A stretch of 61,988 nucleotides of DNA from Flavobacteriaceae bacterium (lineage in GTDB: Bacteria > Bacteroidota > Bacteroidia > Flavobacteriales > Weeksellaceae). The notes beneath the pieces were generated by a model. The model was not told the origin of the DNA. It was given only the letters and a program-made list of their open reading frames with translations, and did no database searches. Positions 1 to 10,537 of this stretch are shown one piece after another. The position numbers and the translations under genes were made by a program. The stretch is taken from assembly GCA_012522185.1 (NCBI GenBank), contig JAAYKY010000004.1, positions 1-61,988 on the forward strand, in the 5' to 3' direction. Each line of letters begins with the position of its first letter. The stretch's first letter is position 1.

Positions 1-504
1 AAAGTAATTCTATCCAATGCGAGTGGAGGTGTGAATCGGGACTATCGGGTGGGAGATGCGGTAATGGTTACCGATCACATCAACTTTATGCCAGAACATC
101 CTCTTCATGGTGAAAATTATGATGAGTTAGGGCCGCGTTTTGTGGATATGTCCGAGCCTTATGATAAGAAAATGCGTGAGTTCGTATTGAATTTCGCCAA
201 AGAAAATGAAATTGAAATCAAAGAAGGCGTTTATTTAGGGCTTCAGGGGCCGACTTTTGAGACGCCGGCTGAATATGGGATGGTTCGGATTTTGGGCGCA
301 GACTGTGTAGGAATGAGTACTGTGCCGGAAGTTATCGTTGCCAAACACCAAGGAATGCGTGTTTTCTGTGTGTCAGTTATTACGGATTTGGGTGGGCCTG
401 AAATTGCTATTCCGGTTTCTCACGAGGAAGTTTTGGATGCTGCCAATAAAGCGATGCCGAAAATCATTAAACTGGTTAGAGGCTTGATTGAAAGCGGGAC
501 TTGA
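1..504 (+). CDS. Purine nucleoside phosphorylase, 5' truncated by the window edge
   Basis: The reading frame is open from base 1, so only the C-terminal 167 residues are seen. It should split purine nucleosides with phosphate into base and (deoxy)ribose-1-phosphate in cytosolic purine salvage. Visible trimeric-PNP landmarks are the NASGG phosphate loop at the start, GLQGPTFETPAE with its base-binding Glu, and GMSTVPE. Where animal PNPs have an Asn that recognises 6-oxopurines (ITN), this protein has ITD, which may relax specificity towards adenosine; that is inference. The GTG at 31 is an internal Val codon, not the start. The TGA stop overlaps a TTG, but the next gene more likely starts at the ATG at 540. 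Confidence 0.93.
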   Translation, partial: KVILSNASGGVNRDYRVGDAVMVTDHINFMPEHPLHGENYDELGPRFVDMSEPYDKKMREFVLNFAKENEIEIKEGVYLGLQGPTFETPAEYGMVRILGADCVGMSTVPEVIVAKHQGMRVFCVSVITDLGGPEIAIPVSHEEVLDAANKAMPKIIKLVRGLIESGT

Positions 505-539
505 TAAAAGCGAAATTTGAAGCTCTAAAACGAAAAAGA

Positions 540-857
540 ATGTTTGAAAAATTAAAAAAACGCTGGAACATAGAAAGTAATTTTCAATTGATTTTGATTC
601 TTATTGTTTTTTCGATTACGGGATCGGTTTCTGCTTGGATTTCCAAACCCTTTGTTCGTTTCTTAGGAATCTCTGAAGACGTGATGCCCGGTTGGTTGGC
701 TACGATTTTGGGTTTAATTTTGATTTTTCCCATCTACAATATCATGCTGATTATCATCGGAACTCTTTTCGGACAGTTCAAATTTTTCTGGGCGTTTGAA
801 AAGAAAATGTTTAGCCGTTTTTTTCCACCCAAAAAAGTTAAAACCGAAGAATTATGA
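540..857 (+). CDS. Small two-helix membrane protein, DUF6787-like
   Basis: A 105-residue protein that starts MFEKLKKRW, followed by two strongly hydrophobic helices (about residues 15-35 and 50-75) and a basic Phe-rich tail (FGQFKFF, then FFPPKK). This layout matches a small family common in Flavobacteriia that I recall as DUF6787; its function is unknown. I chose the ATG at 540 over the TTG at 501 because family members begin at this MFEKLKKRW. It lies just after the phosphorylase gene and its TGA overlaps the next ATG (ATGA), so translation of the two is probably coupled. Confidence 0.7.
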   Translation: MFEKLKKRWNIESNFQLILILIVFSITGSVSAWISKPFVRFLGISEDVMPGWLATILGLILIFPIYNIMLIIIGTLFGQFKFFWAFEKKMFSRFFPPKKVKTEEL

Positions 858-1258
858 AACTCAGATTCCTAAGCATTTTATTGACTGTTTTTTTTGTAAC
901 GGGATTTGCGCAAGAAAATTCTGAGCCTTTTCAATATATAGAAATGAAAGAGGAGTTTGATTTGTTGGTTGACTTTACGATGGTCAATGCGGAATGCGCT
1001 ACGGAAAGCCAAATTTTTTATAGCGTTATCATAGGCACAGCGGTCGTTGGTGACTTTATCGAAAGGATTTCTGTTTTGATTCCTTGTTTGGGAAATGAAT
1101 ATATGCAAGGCGAATTGATAACGGTGAAACCGATTGAAAAACCCGATAAGAACATCGTCTATATGATTCAAAATTTCACGAAAGATGGGCAACAACAGTC
1201 ACATTTGTTTGGCTCTGAATTTCCTGCGGTTTGGGGAGAGGTGGTGAAATCTTATTAA
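854..1258 (+). CDS. Secreted protein of unknown function
   Basis: I do not recognise this 134-residue protein. It begins with a clear signal peptide (MKLRFLSILLTVFFVTGFAQ, cleavage likely after FA), so it is exported to the periplasm or beyond. The mature part has two cysteines (in NAECATES and PCLGNE) that could form a disulphide, and otherwise reads as a small beta-rich domain. It overlaps the preceding membrane-protein gene by four bases, which suggests one transcript. An antisense frame (878-1195) is a shadow. Confidence 0.65.
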   Translation: MKLRFLSILLTVFFVTGFAQENSEPFQYIEMKEEFDLLVDFTMVNAECATESQIFYSVIIGTAVVGDFIERISVLIPCLGNEYMQGELITVKPIEKPDKNIVYMIQNFTKDGQQQSHLFGSEFPAVWGEVVKSY

Positions 1259-1389
1259 ATTGGGATTTTGATTTCGCGTATTTTTTTTTAGATCTAATGT
1301 CATCATATAGAATAAGTTGTTTGGAAAGCTTGGTTTAATCAGGTTTTAATTGGCGCATTATTTCTATTTTTGTTTCCAAAGGAGAAATT

Positions 1390-1986
1390 ATGAAGAGAAT
1401 TTATGTTGCATTATTGGTTCTTTTGATTTCCGTAAACTATGGTTTTGGGCAATCATTTGGCGTAAAAGGAGGAGTGAACTTATCGACGATCAGTTCTGAT
1501 TCTTGGGATAAAACCAATACCAAGGTTGGGTTTTATGCCGGAATGTTTTTACATGCGCACGTTACCAATACTTTTTGTATTCAACCTGAGTTGATTTTCA
1601 ATAATATGGGAGTGAAATACGAGACGGGTAATACGGTTCACACATTGGGATTGAATTATATTGCGATGCCTGTGATGTTTCAGTTAGAGCCGATTCCTAA
1701 TTTATATTTCGAAGCAGGTCCTCAGTTCAGCTTATTGTTGGGGAGCCGAAATAAATTTGAAGTAGGTGAAAAAGTAACCATCGAAAAAGACAAAGATGCG
1801 TTCAACCAATTTGATTTAAATCTTGCAGTCGGAACCGGTTTTCGTTTCAAAGGAAACATGGCACTTACAGCGCGTTACCTCATAGGTTTGACAGATGTGA
1901 AAAAGTACGGTCAAACGAGTTGGGGAAATGACGATAATGAGCTTAGAAATAATGGACTGCAAATCGGGCTTCAATATGGGTTTTAG
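1390..1986 (+). CDS. Outer-membrane beta-barrel protein, PorT family
   Basis: A 198-residue protein with a signal peptide ending in GFGQ, then SFGVKGGVNLSTI, the usual first strand of PorT-like barrels (OMP_b-brl_2). Alternating hydrophobic strands follow, and it ends in an aromatic C-terminus (LQIGLQYGF), the typical signal for outer-membrane insertion. It probably sits in the outer membrane as an eight-stranded barrel; the substrate is unknown. Upstream, AAAGGAG lies about seven bases before the ATG, a rare Shine-Dalgarno-like site in this window, and a TATTTTTG box at 1365-1372 fits a -7 element. Confidence 0.85.
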   Translation: MKRIYVALLVLLISVNYGFGQSFGVKGGVNLSTISSDSWDKTNTKVGFYAGMFLHAHVTNTFCIQPELIFNNMGVKYETGNTVHTLGLNYIAMPVMFQLEPIPNLYFEAGPQFSLLLGSRNKFEVGEKVTIEKDKDAFNQFDLNLAVGTGFRFKGNMALTARYLIGLTDVKKYGQTSWGNDDNELRNNGLQIGLQYGF

Positions 1987-2051
1987 TCCATTCCATTGAT
2001 TTTTCATCCTAAGTTTATCCAATTAAACCGGAAAATCACTAAATTGGTAAG

Positions 2052-2288
2052 ATGAACAAGGAAATTGAAAATCGCAAATTTGTAACCCTTGAAACTTTTT
2101 CCAATCTCTGGACGGCGGAAGTAGTAAAAAATCGATTGATAGAAGAAGGGATTCATGCGCATATCATCGATACGCATGTGAATTATTCATTTGGCCCTAC
2201 GGTTCTGGAAGGATTTCGCCTTCAAGTTGATAAAACCCAGTATTTAAAGGCGCTAAATATTTATAAAAATAATTTGCACGAAGAATAA
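2052..2288 (+). CDS. DUF2007-type small protein
   Basis: A 78-residue cytosolic protein resembling the DUF2007 family (putative signal-transducing proteins). The characteristic core is present: FVTLETFSNLWTAEVVKNRLIEEGI, described here in part as the hydrophobic helix after a first strand, then IDTHVNYSFGP and a terminal half with FRLQVDKTQ. No catalytic residues are evident and the biochemical role is not known. Its last codons contain the -33 element of the rplS promoter, so the two genes are packed but separately transcribed. Confidence 0.75.
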   Translation: MNKEIENRKFVTLETFSNLWTAEVVKNRLIEEGIHAHIIDTHVNYSFGPTVLEGFRLQVDKTQYLKALNIYKNNLHEE

Positions 2289-2303
2289 TTTTTTATAATT
2301 TTG
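2273..2303 (+). promoter_or_regulatory. rplS promoter, Bacteroidota type
   Basis: TTTG at 2273-2276, a 19-nt spacer, and TAATTTTG at 2296-2303 match the Bacteroidota consensus (TTTG, about 19 nt, TAnnTTTG). Transcription should begin near 2307, leaving a leader of about 65 nt before the rplS ATG. The -33 element lies inside the end of the upstream gene. Confidence 0.75.
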
Positions 2304-2372
2304 CACACCATTGAGAAAACCTCTGACGAAAACCGTGTATGTTTTTCAGTGTTAACAGATTAAATTACCAAA

Positions 2373-2717
2373 ATGGACAGTTTAGTTAAATACGTAGAAG
2401 ACAAATTTGTCACTAAAAAAGAATTCCCTGCTTTTGCAACGGGAGATACCATCACCGTTTATTATGAAATTTCGGAGGGTGGAAAAACCAGAACTCAGTT
2501 CTTCCGAGGAGTGGTTATTCAGCGAAAAGGAACTGGAGCTACCGAAACTTTCACCATCCGTAAGATGAGTGGAGAAGTAGGGGTAGAAAGAATTTTCCCG
2601 GTAAACCTTCCGGCAATTCAGAAAATCGAATTGAACAAAAAAGGTAAAGTAAGACGCGCAAGAATTTACTATTTCAGAGATTTGAGAGGTAAAAAAGCAC
2701 GTATCAAAGAAGCATAA
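2373..2717 (+). CDS. rplS: 50S ribosomal protein L19
   Basis: A 114-residue protein, normal length for L19, a component of the large subunit near the 30S interface. Family landmarks are visible: FATGDTITVYYEISEGG early, TQFFRGVVIQRKGTG in the middle, TIRKMSGEVGVERIFP, and the basic KGKVRRARIYYFRDLRGKKARIKE end. It has its own promoter upstream and a strong terminator downstream, so it looks monocistronic. In many bacteria rplS sits next to trmD; here trmD is about 17 kb away. Confidence 0.98.
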   Translation: MDSLVKYVEDKFVTKKEFPAFATGDTITVYYEISEGGKTRTQFFRGVVIQRKGTGATETFTIRKMSGEVGVERIFPVNLPAIQKIELNKKGKVRRARIYYFRDLRGKKARIKEA

Positions 2718-2740
2718 GAAAGAAATAATTCTTACCATAG

Positions 2741-2773
2741 AACTCCTGATCGAAAGATTGGGAGTTTTTTATT
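2741..2773 (+). terminator. Rho-independent terminator of rplS
   Basis: An 11-bp stem (2741-2751 with 2756-2766, two G-T pairs) closed by a GAAA tetraloop is followed by six T residues. It ends the rplS transcript and may also serve the converging HTTM gene. Confidence 0.88.
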
Positions 2774-2803
2774 TAGTTTAAGTTTCGAACTAATTTAATC
2801 CTA

Positions 2804-4177
2804 TTAAAACCTTTTGGCTTCGATTCTCGAATAATCTTCTGGCTCGGGAAGAAACCATTCCTGATGTCCGAAATACTTCCATTTTGTATCGGCCAAATCG
2901 ATTTCACTATTGATGTATTCGTGATAAGGTCCCCCATTTATAGAGAGTCGGGATTCTACATAAACTTCTATTTCCCTTCCTTGGCTTGCTTCTATTTTCT
3001 TTAAATATTGAGCAAACTGCCAGATCATATCGGGACGTGTCGCAATTCTATTTCTTTGAAGAGGAGTCAAGTACTGTGTCAAATCGACCCTTTGTTTTTC
3101 CTGTGTGGATTTGTCCAGCATATAGAATTGGGTAGAAGCCGATTTGGTTCGAAGCATCATTCGCCAGGAAAGACGGTGTCCTTCTTCTGTCCAAAGTACA
3201 TCGCCCGGGATTTGCCAATGACGTAGCGGAAGGTAGATTTGCCATGCGAAATAAAGGACGAAAACAAATGCAAAGAAATTTTTATTTTGATACCGAGGTT
3301 GAAATTCCGACGAGCCGGGCAAAAAACTGGCTTTTCTCGGAAAGAAAAGTTTACGGATGAAATCGGTTGGAAAACAGAAAACTGCCAAAGCCAATGCGAA
3401 ATAAGGGAAAATCCCGATGTGTAGGGTGACCGAATTGAAAATATGAAAAAACAAAGCCGCAAAGAAAGCGATTAGACGTGTTTTTCGCCATAGCAATAAA
3501 GGAACGATCAGAAGGTCAAATCCAAATCCAAGCCATGCAAAAGTTTTTGCAAATTCGCGGCTTCTTAAAAACTCAGTTAAAGGATCCCATGCGATGTTTA
3601 TATGCGCCCAATTGGCCAATCTTTCGTACAGAATCATCAAAAAATCGCCGTTCATCCATCCCGGATAGAGTTTGGCAATCGCTGCAAAAGTATAAACAAT
3701 GAATAGTTGGATGATAAAGATGAGACGAGTCCAGAGATAGGTCGTATTGGATCGAATTTTGGGCCAGATCCAAACATCGACGGCTTTGTAACGGTTGGCC
3801 GGAATAAAAACCATGAACCAAGCAATCAACATGACCAAATAATAATGATTGTTGTAATGTTCTTTTTGCATGAAATAAACCAAGGACCAGCCCAATGCAA
3901 AAAGAATCGTTGCGATTCGGTAGAAAGCGCCGAGCATGATAAGAATTCCCATAAATCCAAGAAAGGCGTAGATGTAATACATGGTCTCGCCAATCAGAAA
4001 CTGTGTCCATTCAAAACCAATAAATGTGAAGCTGAAATTTGGATCTACAAAGGTTTCTTTGACCCATCCGGTGGCAATCGAGCCCCAAGATTCAACGGCC
4101 ATCAATAATCCGAAGAAAATCCGGAATACGATGATTTGGGAATTGTCAATTTTTTGAAATAGAAAATTTCCGAACAT
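2804..4177 (-). CDS. HTTM-domain membrane protein (gamma-carboxylase-like)
   Basis: A 457-residue polytopic inner-membrane protein. At least eight hydrophobic helices fill residues 10-290, followed by a soluble C-terminal domain of about 150 residues. The layout, and features such as KEHYNNHYYL in a mid-helix loop, match the HTTM (horizontally transferred transmembrane) family related to vitamin K-dependent gamma-glutamyl carboxylase. Bacterial members are common in Bacteroidota, but their substrate is not settled. The gene converges with rplS and is alone on its strand. Several long antisense frames overlap it (for example 3707-4108) but none resembles a protein. Confidence 0.8.
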   Translation of the reverse strand: MFGNFLFQKIDNSQIIVFRIFFGLLMAVESWGSIATGWVKETFVDPNFSFTFIGFEWTQFLIGETMYYIYAFLGFMGILIMLGAFYRIATILFALGWSLVYFMQKEHYNNHYYLVMLIAWFMVFIPANRYKAVDVWIWPKIRSNTTYLWTRLIFIIQLFIVYTFAAIAKLYPGWMNGDFLMILYERLANWAHINIAWDPLTEFLRSREFAKTFAWLGFGFDLLIVPLLLWRKTRLIAFFAALFFHIFNSVTLHIGIFPYFALALAVFCFPTDFIRKLFFPRKASFLPGSSEFQPRYQNKNFFAFVFVLYFAWQIYLPLRHWQIPGDVLWTEEGHRLSWRMMLRTKSASTQFYMLDKSTQEKQRVDLTQYLTPLQRNRIATRPDMIWQFAQYLKKIEASQGREIEVYVESRLSINGGPYHEYINSEIDLADTKWKYFGHQEWFLPEPEDYSRIEAKRF

Positions 4178-4350
4178 AAGCCTTAATCAGTATCAAAACT
4201 ATTAAAATTTATCATACAAATCAGTAGAGCCGGAGCAGAAATAGATTTTCATCTTCATTTTGATGATTCAAAAGCGATTTTTCGATTGGGAAATTGGGAA
4301 AGATGAGAAAAGTTCTGCTGAAATCTTAGTAACTTGGAGCGAATTATTAA

Positions 4351-5256
4351 ATGATTTTTATGCATATACATATTTTGGATCTTGAATTTTTAGGTGAAAC
4401 ATCGGCCATTGCTTCGTTTCTAATAGAGTCAGATGATGGATTGATTTTAGTGGAATCAGGACCGGAGACGACTTTCGAGTCATTAAAAAAGGCAATTGCT
4501 CATAAGGGATTTGACTGGAAAGAAATTCGCCATGTTTTACTCTCACATATTCATTTTGATCATGCGGGCGCGGCTTGGAAACTAGCAGAAAATGGTGCGA
4601 AAATTTATGTTCATCCGGTCGGATTGCCTCATTTGATGAATCCCGAAAAGCTTTGGAATTCAGCCAAAATGATTTATCAGGAGGATATGGAAAGACTTTG
4701 GGGGCAGATGAAACCGATAAAACTCGAGCAATTGGTAGCAACCGGTGAAGGCGATCGACTGAACATTGGTGGGCTTGAATTTCAGGTTCATTATACACCG
4801 GGGCACGCTATTCATCACAATGCGTATCAACTCGGAAATTTGGTTTTTACAGGCGATGTTGCCGGCGTTAAAATCGGTAGTGGGCCGGTGGTTCCGCCTT
4901 GTCCGCCGCCTGATATCAATGTGGAACTTTGGTTGGAGTCCATCGAAAAATTAAAAAGTCTGAACCCTGAAAAACTTTATTTGACACATTTCGGAATGAT
5001 TGAAAATCCTTTACAGCATTTAAGGGAACTTGAATTGATTTTGGATGATTGGGCGAGTTGGATGAAACAGCAATACGATGCTGCTAATTTGCCGGAACGG
5101 ATTACACCGGTATTCATGGAATACACACAAAACCAATTGAGAGATGCCGGTGTTTCGGAAGAAAATATTCAGCGCTACGAATATGCCAATCCAAGCTGGA
5201 TGTCGGTCAATGGTTTATTGCGTTATTGGAAGCTGAAAGAGCAAGGAAGGATTTAG
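4351..5256 (+). CDS. Metallo-beta-lactamase-fold hydrolase
   Basis: A 301-residue soluble protein. The metal-binding motif HIHFDHAG (HxHxDH) lies near residue 70, a further ligand in TPGHAIHH near 150, FTGDVAG near 170, and a late His in LTHFGM near 215. These are the ligands of a dinuclear-zinc hydrolase of this superfamily. The C-terminal third is helical and probably shapes the substrate pocket; the substrate cannot be read from sequence. Two in-frame ATGs (4351, 4360) are possible starts. A TAACTTGG box about 20 nt upstream resembles a -7 element. It appears monocistronic. Confidence 0.88.
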   Translation: MIFMHIHILDLEFLGETSAIASFLIESDDGLILVESGPETTFESLKKAIAHKGFDWKEIRHVLLSHIHFDHAGAAWKLAENGAKIYVHPVGLPHLMNPEKLWNSAKMIYQEDMERLWGQMKPIKLEQLVATGEGDRLNIGGLEFQVHYTPGHAIHHNAYQLGNLVFTGDVAGVKIGSGPVVPPCPPPDINVELWLESIEKLKSLNPEKLYLTHFGMIENPLQHLRELELILDDWASWMKQQYDAANLPERITPVFMEYTQNQLRDAGVSEENIQRYEYANPSWMSVNGLLRYWKLKEQGRI

Positions 5257-5308
5257 AACTTTCCGATACGATTGTATCTAATTTTGCGTTCTGAAATCAA
5301 AGAATAGT

Positions 5309-5866
5309 ATGCAGGAGAAAAATTGGAGAGGAATTGTTTTTTTGAACGCAATCGTTTTTAGTAGTTTCTTTATTGGAAAATGTTTTTCGCAGGAATTTCT
5401 CAGTGGTTCTACATTGAATAAATCTCTGATGGAGGAAGTTGTGGATTTTCACAATCAGGCGCGTGCCGAAGTAGGTGTAGAACCTTTGATTTGGTCGGTG
5501 GAACTTAGCATTCATGCACAGAAATGGGCGGAACATCTGGCGAAATCCAATGGTTGCCGGATGAAACATCGTCCCGAACGTGGAAAATGGAAAGCTGTGT
5601 ACGGCGAAAATATTTATTGGGGCAAAGGTTATAGTCAGGAAGATTCCCCTTTGTTGGCAAGTGTTCTTTGGTACGAAGAAAAAAAAGATTTCAAAAATAA
5701 TTTGATCAAACCCAGTCGGGGGCCACAAACCGGACATTATAGTCAGATGGTTTGGCGAACTACAAAAGAAGTCGGGATGGGCATGGCGATTTGTCGGAAT
5801 GGCGATGTGATTGTCGTGGCAAATTATAATCCGCCGGGAAATTACATCGGTGAGCGTGCTTATTGA
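5309..5866 (+). CDS. Secreted CAP/SCP-domain protein
   Basis: A 185-residue protein with an N-terminal hydrophobic signal segment (about residues 9-27) and one CAP domain. CAP signatures are clear: FHNQARAEVGVEPLIW with the first helix, a WAEHLA helix, GENIYWG, GHYSQMVWRTTKEVGMG (the CAP1 motif) and VVANYNPPGNYIG (CAP2). The His and Glu expected in the CAP cavity are present. Bacterial members are exported; their activity is poorly known. It lies 52 bases after the hydrolase gene on the same strand, so cotranscription is possible. Confidence 0.9.
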   Translation: MQEKNWRGIVFLNAIVFSSFFIGKCFSQEFLSGSTLNKSLMEEVVDFHNQARAEVGVEPLIWSVELSIHAQKWAEHLAKSNGCRMKHRPERGKWKAVYGENIYWGKGYSQEDSPLLASVLWYEEKKDFKNNLIKPSRGPQTGHYSQMVWRTTKEVGMGMAICRNGDVIVVANYNPPGNYIGERAY

Positions 5867-7539
<1,673 letters not shown>

Positions 7540-7586
7540 TTACAATACATTTAGTTCTGGATTTCTAATTAGAAATCAATTGGACG

Positions 7587-7623
7587 TACCCTGAAAACCT
7601 CAAAGTTTTTGGGGTATTTTTTT
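7587..7623. terminator. Terminator between converging genes
   Basis: A 12-bp stem (TACCCTGAAAAC paired with GTTTTTGGGGTA, loop CTCAAA, 7587-7616) is followed by seven T residues on the + strand. It ends the monooxygenase transcript. It may also act on the converging transporter gene, although the minus-strand T-run is poorer. Confidence 0.78.
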
Positions 7624-7637
7624 GATATAATTTAAAG

Positions 7638-8543
7638 TTAATTTTCGGGTTCCTCTACTTTGGTCAGATATTTTGTTTTCTTTGAAATCCGGGCTTTCAT
7701 CAGGCTGTTGACAATGATAGCCAAAACCATAATGGCAGTGGCAACGTAAAACAAAGGCGTCATTTTTTCAGACTCACCAAAAATCAGATAAGCCAAAATG
7801 ATTCCGTAAACCGGTTCCAGATTGACATTGAGAAGCAACGTAAACGGACTGATGTGTTTCATAAGCCGAACGGATTCAATCATCGGATAAGCGGTAAATA
7901 AACTCCCCAAAAGTAAAAGCAAGCCGATGTCGGTCCAGGAAATATCGGTAATTGCCGAAGTCCCGCCAAAGAAAGGCAGGAAAAGACAAACGATGAGCCA
8001 GCCGCCGATCATTTCGTAAAACATGATTTTTTGTGAAGGGAATTTTGCATGGATTTTTCCGTTCATTACTGAAAACAAAGCCGATAAAAAACTACAAATA
8101 ACGCCCAGTACAATTCCGAGCCAATAATCGGGACTTGCATTGTAAATCAATAAAATACAAGCTGAAACAATGATGGCCAAAACGATTTCGGAAAGGTTGA
8201 TTTTCCGTTTGAAAAAAAGAGGTTCCAAAAAGGCAGAAAACAAAGCTCCGGTAGAAAGTGTGCTCAGGGCCACCGCGACATTGGATACTTTGATCGCACC
8301 AAAAAATGCCATCCAATGCAACCCGATTACGACTCCGATTCCGAGTAACATGGCCAAATCTTTTGGACTGATTTTCAATGGGATTTTTCTGAATTTCAGA
8401 ATGAGGAATAAAACCGCCATGGCGAATAATACCCGATACCAAACCAAAGGCACGGCTTCGACCTGTATGAGTTTTCCCAAAACGCCGGTAAATCCCCACA
8501 GAAGGACGATGAACTGTAAACGGAATTGTGCTGAATTAATCAA
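7638..8543 (-). CDS. EamA/DMT-family transporter
   Basis: A 301-residue inner-membrane protein with about ten hydrophobic helices arranged as two EamA repeats (roughly residues 5-140 and 150-285), the layout of drug/metabolite exporters. Typical family stretches include FIVLLWGFTGVLGK at the start and EPVYGIILAYLIFGE in the second repeat. Substrate unknown; amino acids or small metabolites are typical. No ATG occurs before residue 42, so translation must start at a non-ATG codon, most simply the TTG at 8543-8541. It converges with the monooxygenase gene. Confidence 0.87.
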   Translation of the reverse strand: MINSAQFRLQFIVLLWGFTGVLGKLIQVEAVPLVWYRVLFAMAVLFLILKFRKIPLKISPKDLAMLLGIGVVIGLHWMAFFGAIKVSNVAVALSTLSTGALFSAFLEPLFFKRKINLSEIVLAIIVSACILLIYNASPDYWLGIVLGVICSFLSALFSVMNGKIHAKFPSQKIMFYEMIGGWLIVCLFLPFFGGTSAITDISWTDIGLLLLLGSLFTAYPMIESVRLMKHISPFTLLLNVNLEPVYGIILAYLIFGESEKMTPLFYVATAIMVLAIIVNSLMKARISKKTKYLTKVEEPEN

Positions 8544-8615
8544 AAAAAATATTTTTGTAAAATTAAATCATATCTAAATTGAAAACTCTAATTAAACTGA
8601 AAGTTTTTCAAAATA

Positions 8616-8640
8616 AAAAGCCGGTCAAAACCGGCTTTCT
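8616..8640 (-). terminator. Terminator of ilvE
   Basis: A 7-bp perfect stem (AAGCCGG/CCGGCTT, six-base loop, 8618-8638) is followed on the minus strand by TTTATTTT. It lies 20 bases after the ilvE stop, before the transporter gene. Confidence 0.88.
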
Positions 8641-8659
8641 AAAAACTATGTTTATTGAA

Positions 8660-9727
8660 CTAAGCTTCTACCAAGTTTTCAACTTTTACTCGCCATCCGT
8701 AAGGATCTTCACTGATTCCCATCTGGATGTCCACCAGTTTTTTCTTCAGAATTTGACCATAGGACTCTTCGGGAGAAAGTGTAGGTAATTCCAGTCTTTC
8801 ATCGCCATATCCGACTGCCACATAGTTGTTTACCACAACAGCAGTTCCTACACCGAATACTTCTTTCAAATTACCGTTTTTGTGGGCATTGTACACTTCA
8901 TCCACTGTAATTTTTCGAACTTCTACGTCCCATCCCTGAGCTTCGGCCAGCTGCAACATACTGTCGCGCGTTACACCGTTTAGAATTCTTTCAGAAGTTG
9001 GTGCAGTAATTAATTTGTCGCCAATTCTTACCATTACGTTCATGGTTCCGGCTTCTTCGATAAAGGTATGCGTGGCATCGTCCGTCCATACAATTTGATC
9101 ATAACCTTCTTCACGCGCAAGGTGCGTCGGGTAGAAAGACCCGGCATAGTTTCCGGCTGCTTTGGCAAAACCAACTCCACCGTTGGCCGCGCGGCTGTAT
9201 CGGTCGGCGATTTTTACCGACAAAGGTTTGTTGTAATAATTCGGCGCAACGGCAGTCAGGATTACAAATAAATATTCGTTAGCAGAGCGTGCAGTGATGG
9301 CTTCTTCGGTTGCGAACATTACGGGACGTAGGTAAAGCGACATTCCGTATGTATCGGGAACCCATTGTCTGTCAAGATCCACCAAAGCTTTCAATCCGTC
9401 GATGAAAATATCTTCCGTGATGTGGGGCATGTCCAAACGTTCTGCCGATTTATTCATGCGTTCAAAGTTCTTTTCCGGTCTGAATAGAAAAACTTCTCCT
9501 TCTGCACTTTTATAAGCTTTCATTCCTTCAAATATTCCTTGGCCATAGTGGGCAACTGAAATGGCAGGTGTAAATTCTAATTTTCCGTAAGGTTTTATGA
9601 TGGGTTCGCTCCACTTTCCGTCCTTGTACCATGATAAAAGCATATGGTCGGAAAATGCAGTTCCGAAGGTTTCAATATTAAATACGTCAGGGGTAAATCT
9701 GGATTCTTTGATTTTCTCAATAATCAT
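8660..9727 (-). CDS. ilvE: Branched-chain amino acid aminotransferase
   Basis: A 355-residue PLP enzyme, normal length for the longer (BCAT-like) IlvE group. It interconverts leucine, isoleucine or valine with their 2-oxo acids using glutamate/2-oxoglutarate, in the cytosol. Visible motifs: YGQGIFEGMKAY near residue 65; the PLP-lysine region GGVGFAKAAGNYAGSF near 187; and EEAGTMNVMVRI followed by TLNGVTRDS-type sequence (ERILNGVTRDS) near 255, which contact PLP phosphate. A TAAATTTG box at 9769-9762 is a candidate -7 element. It is transcribed alone and ended by the hairpin at 8616-8640. Confidence 0.96.
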   Translation of the reverse strand: MIIEKIKESRFTPDVFNIETFGTAFSDHMLLSWYKDGKWSEPIIKPYGKLEFTPAISVAHYGQGIFEGMKAYKSAEGEVFLFRPEKNFERMNKSAERLDMPHITEDIFIDGLKALVDLDRQWVPDTYGMSLYLRPVMFATEEAITARSANEYLFVILTAVAPNYYNKPLSVKIADRYSRAANGGVGFAKAAGNYAGSFYPTHLAREEGYDQIVWTDDATHTFIEEAGTMNVMVRIGDKLITAPTSERILNGVTRDSMLQLAEAQGWDVEVRKITVDEVYNAHKNGNLKEVFGVGTAVVVNNYVAVGYGDERLELPTLSPEESYGQILKKKLVDIQMGISEDPYGWRVKVENLVEA

Positions 9728-9825
9728 AATCTCAATTTTTGTTATTTTATTTCGCGTTTCGCAAATTTACTTATAATAATTAAAAATGCGGGTGTAAACA
9801 AAGATTAAAAATTTTACTTTTGAAA

Positions 9826-10524
9826 ATGCTTTCAAGGAAAATCATATTGACCGAAGACGGCTCAGCGACCATTCATTTAGAGGAATGGAACGAGTCTTAT
9901 CATTCCAAACACGGTGCGGTTCAGGAAGCTTATCATGTGTTCATTCGGAACGGATTGGATTTTTTCAAAGAAAATTCTGAAGTTTCGATTTTAGAGATCG
10001 GATTTGGAACCGGATTGAATGCTTTGATCAGCTTTCTTGAAATCTCAGAAACTCATCAAAAAATCAATTATACGGGGATTGAGAAGTTTCCGGTTTTGGA
10101 AGAGGAATTTCGTAAATTGAATTATCCCAAAGCTTTGAAACAATTCCAACAGGATTTAAAATTTTCCGAAACCGAAATTTCAGCGGTTTATAATTCTTTG
10201 ATGAAAGCCAATTGGGAGGATTTTCAAGCCATTCATCCCAACTTTAAGCTTCAAAAACTCCAAGCAGATTTTCTCGAATATGAGTACCCAAAGGAAGCCT
10301 TTGATTTGATTTATTTCGATGCTTTTGGGGCAAGGGTTCAACCGGAATTATGGACCGAAGAATTGTTCGATAAACTTTTCAAATCCTTGAAACCGGGAGG
10401 AATGCTGACGACTTATTCGTCCAAAGGAAGTGTGCGAAGGGCATTGATTTCAGTCGGATTTCGGGTGGAAAAGCGTCCCGGTCCGCCCGGTAAAAGAGAA
10501 ATGTTGGTAGCGTTCAAAAATTAA
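9826..10524 (+). CDS. mnmD: tRNA mnm5s2U34 methyltransferase, MnmD type
   Basis: A 232-residue SAM-dependent enzyme. It corresponds to the methyltransferase half of MnmC, which converts nm5s2U to mnm5s2U at the tRNA wobble position, without the FAD oxidase half. Motifs: LEIGFGTGLNAL (SAM binding, about residue 60), GIEKFPV (acidic end of the second strand), YFDAFGARVQPELW and LKPGGMLTTYSSKG. I chose the ATG at 9826, since TACTTTTG at 9815-9822 fits a -7 box directly before it; if right, the mRNA is nearly leaderless. The Nudix gene follows 13 bases later. Confidence 0.92.
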   Translation: MLSRKIILTEDGSATIHLEEWNESYHSKHGAVQEAYHVFIRNGLDFFKENSEVSILEIGFGTGLNALISFLEISETHQKINYTGIEKFPVLEEEFRKLNYPKALKQFQQDLKFSETEISAVYNSLMKANWEDFQAIHPNFKLQKLQADFLEYEYPKEAFDLIYFDAFGARVQPELWTEELFDKLFKSLKPGGMLTTYSSKGSVRRALISVGFRVEKRPGPPGKREMLVAFKN

Positions 10525-10537
10525 AATTTATTCAAAA

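Noticed and set aside
3707-4108. 133-residue open frame opposite the HTTM gene
   Set aside because: Antisense to a clear membrane-protein gene; composition reflects the complementary strand and no motif is present.
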